From Desulfocapsa sp. (lineage in GTDB: Bacteria; Desulfobacterota; Desulfobulbia; Desulfobulbales; Desulfocapsaceae): DNA of 8,878 nt. Both the position numbers and the translations under genes were made by a program. Shown here piece after piece: positions 7,249-8,878 of this stretch. The notes under the pieces are model-generated. The model was not told the DNA's origin. It did no database searches and saw only the letters and a program-made list of their open reading frames with translations. Numbering within the stretch: the first letter of the stretch is position 1; each line of letters begins with the position of its first letter. The DNA lies in the NCBI GenBank assembly GCA_029934815.1, contig JAOZLM010000085.1, forward strand, positions 1 to 8,878, in the 5' to 3' direction.

Positions 7249-8043
7249 ATGTTTGAAAGTTTCAATATAATTCGCTGGCAGGATATCGTTGATATCCTGA
7301 TTGTTGCGTTTATTATTTACCAGCTGATCACCATTATCCGTGGCACAAGATCAGTACAAATGGTACTTGGTCTGATGGTTCTTAGTATGGTCTATTTTAT
7401 GGCCTCCATTTTTGACCTTGCTGCTCTGCAGTGGCTCCTAAAAACTTTCCTTGGCTCACTGTTTCTTATTGTTGTTATTGTTTTTCAGCAGGATATCCGC
7501 CGTGCCCTTACTCAGGTTGGGAAGTCACCTTTTCAGAAAAGTACAGATATTGCCGAAAAAGAACTGGACGAGATTATTCGTGCTGTCTTTTATCTCGCAA
7601 AGCGTCGTATCGGAGCACTGATTGTTATTGAGCGTGACACCGGCCTGCGTGAGCTTTTGGAGTCAGGTTTCAGGCTGAATGCAAATCTCAGTAAAGAACT
7701 GCTTATTTCAATCTTTATGCCGGTATCCCCACTTCACGATGGCGGTGTAATTATTTACAAAGGCAAAATCCAGACAGCTGGTTGCATTATGCCTTTGTCC
7801 CAAAACCCTTATATCAGTAAACGATTTGGTACCAGACATCGTGCAGCTATTGGTTTGTCTGAAGAGACCGACGCAGTAATTCTTGTGGTTTCTGAAGAAA
7901 CGCAGGAAATTTCTCTGGTTCAGCATGGCGCACTAACTGCAATGCATGATGAAATGACACTTACCAACAGCTTGCGAAATATCTTTCTTCCCAAAGAGAC
8001 CAGCGCGAATCCGGGCTGGAAACAGTGGATGAACAGGTCATGA
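7249..8043 (+). CDS. cdaA: Membrane diadenylate cyclase CdaA (cyclic di-AMP synthase)
   Basis: CdaA condenses two ATP into cyclic di-AMP at the inner face of the cytoplasmic membrane. The 264-residue protein has three N-terminal hydrophobic segments (about 12-30, 36-55 and 63-79) and then a DisA_N/DAC catalytic domain (about 95-245). The two signature motifs are present: SPLHDGGVII, with catalytic Asp164-Gly165, and GTRHRAAIGLSE, with Arg196-His197-Arg198. These are followed by the conserved VVSEET stretch. The first motif reads DGG where most CdaA proteins have DGA. Length and domain order match the family (about 270 residues). The codon just before the ATG is TAA, which fixes the start; no Shine-Dalgarno sequence is visible. 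It overlaps the YbbR-domain gene by 4 bp. In many bacteria this pair is followed by glmM, which would lie beyond the window. Confidence 0.97.
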   Translation: MFESFNIIRWQDIVDILIVAFIIYQLITIIRGTRSVQMVLGLMVLSMVYFMASIFDLAALQWLLKTFLGSLFLIVVIVFQQDIRRALTQVGKSPFQKSTDIAEKELDEIIRAVFYLAKRRIGALIVIERDTGLRELLESGFRLNANLSKELLISIFMPVSPLHDGGVIIYKGKIQTAGCIMPLSQNPYISKRFGTRHRAAIGLSEETDAVILVVSEETQEISLVQHGALTAMHDEMTLTNSLRNIFLPKETSANPGWKQWMNRS

Positions 8044-8878
8044 GTTACTTTAATCTTCAATACTGGCTACAGCTCTCCCCAAAAGACTGGGTCTTGCGGA
8101 TGATCTCGCTGGGTCTTGCCATAGTGCTCTGGTATTTTGTGGGTGGAGAAGATATCGTCAATAAAAACGTTATGGTGCCGGTTGAAGTTATTAATCTGCC
8201 CCGTGATCTGGTTATTTCCAATCAGTTTAAGAAGGAAATTGAAGTTTCGGTGAGTGGGCCGCGCAGTCTTGTGCTTGATATGGGAAAAGGCTCTATCACT
8301 CGTCAGATTGATCTTGAAAAAGCAACTCCTGGAACCATGGTGCTTGAGAATAGTAATGATGTTATTGCTGTTCCGCGAGGGGTGAAGGTTCTACGTATTC
8401 AGCCGAAAAGTGTGATTCTGTCTCTTGATAAACTGATTCAAAAGCAGTTTCCGGTGAATCCCGTGACCAGTGGAGAGCTGGCGGCTGATTATGTTCTCAA
8501 AAATATTCGTATGGAACCTGACTCCATCTCCATCACTGGTCCGCAGACAGTACTTGAAAAATTTGAAGTTTTACGTACAAAAGTTATTGATATTCAAGGG
8601 TTGAAAAAATCCACTGAAATTCAGGTTCCCCTTGAGCTTGATCCCGTTTTCGTTGATCTTATTGGTGCAACAACGATTACGGCATCATTGGAAATAGAAG
8701 TGGAGACAGTACAGAAAACGATTTCCGGTTTTGCAATTACAGTGGAAAAAGATGGCGTGTTGCAGCGAGTTACTCCGGCAACGGTTGCTATCACTGCTGC
8801 ACTTCCCAAAACGCTTATTCGTGGAAAAGTAGATTTGCATACACTGTTTGAGGTAACGGCAGAAGACGAACAGGAAAA
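8040..8878 (+). CDS. cdaR: YbbR-domain protein, CdaA regulator CdaR, 3' end beyond window
   Basis: The frame starts at the ATG overlapping the cdaA stop (ATGA) and stays open to the right edge, giving 279 codons. A short cytoplasmic N-terminus is followed by one transmembrane helix at about residues 17-35 (VLRMISLGLAIVLWYFVGG), typical of YbbR proteins. The extracytoplasmic part shows repeated YbbR units: roughly 43-128, 131-212 and a third beginning near 220 that is incomplete here. Repeat marks such as VSGPRSLV (about 75-82) and ITGPQTVLEKF (second unit) sit at equivalent places. In Firmicutes, CdaR contacts the CdaA membrane domain and tunes its cyclase activity; the same role is inferred here from the overlap and domain content. 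The missing C-terminus prevents counting all repeats. Confidence 0.93.
   Translation, partial: MSYFNLQYWLQLSPKDWVLRMISLGLAIVLWYFVGGEDIVNKNVMVPVEVINLPRDLVISNQFKKEIEVSVSGPRSLVLDMGKGSITRQIDLEKATPGTMVLENSNDVIAVPRGVKVLRIQPKSVILSLDKLIQKQFPVNPVTSGELAADYVLKNIRMEPDSISITGPQTVLEKFEVLRTKVIDIQGLKKSTEIQVPLELDPVFVDLIGATTITASLEIEVETVQKTISGFAITVEKDGVLQRVTPATVAITAALPKTLIRGKVDLHTLFEVTAEDEQE

Overview
The window looks like chromosomal DNA from a Gram-negative bacterium of moderate GC content (mid-40s percent by eye, not computed). A long AsmA-like/DUF748 envelope protein points to a two-membrane cell, and a CdaA-CdaR pair points to a lineage that makes cyclic di-AMP. Together these fit Desulfobacterota (the former Deltaproteobacteria), possibly near Desulfobulbales. 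That placement is inference from gene content. No tRNA, rRNA, CRISPR array, insertion sequence or phage gene was seen.

Layout: two divergent transcription units leave a 155-bp region at 5590-5744. Leftward (minus strand) runs a compact four-gene cluster. In transcription order it is a 1086-residue DUF748/AsmA-like protein, a PrmA-type ribosomal protein L11 methyltransferase, a small PGPGW-family membrane protein, and MutY adenine glycosylase, whose last few codons lie beyond the left edge. The junctions are 13 bp, a 4-bp ATGA overlap, and 1 bp (TAATATG), so one mRNA with translational coupling is likely.

Rightward (plus strand) runs a two-TM potassium channel with a cytoplasmic RCK module and, unusually, a C-terminal CheY-like receiver domain. 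A 139-bp gap follows, then the membrane diadenylate cyclase CdaA and its YbbR-domain partner CdaR. CdaA and CdaR overlap by ATGA, and CdaR runs off the right edge.

The most interesting part is the right half. Cyclic di-AMP is known in other bacteria to control potassium transport, partly by binding RCK_C domains. Here a channel carrying an RCK_C-like segment and a complete-looking phospho-acceptor receiver domain sits directly upstream of the cyclic di-AMP synthase. This suggests a channel that could respond to nucleotide, second messenger and a two-component kinase. Physical adjacency and domain content are seen in the sequence; the regulatory link is a hypothesis.
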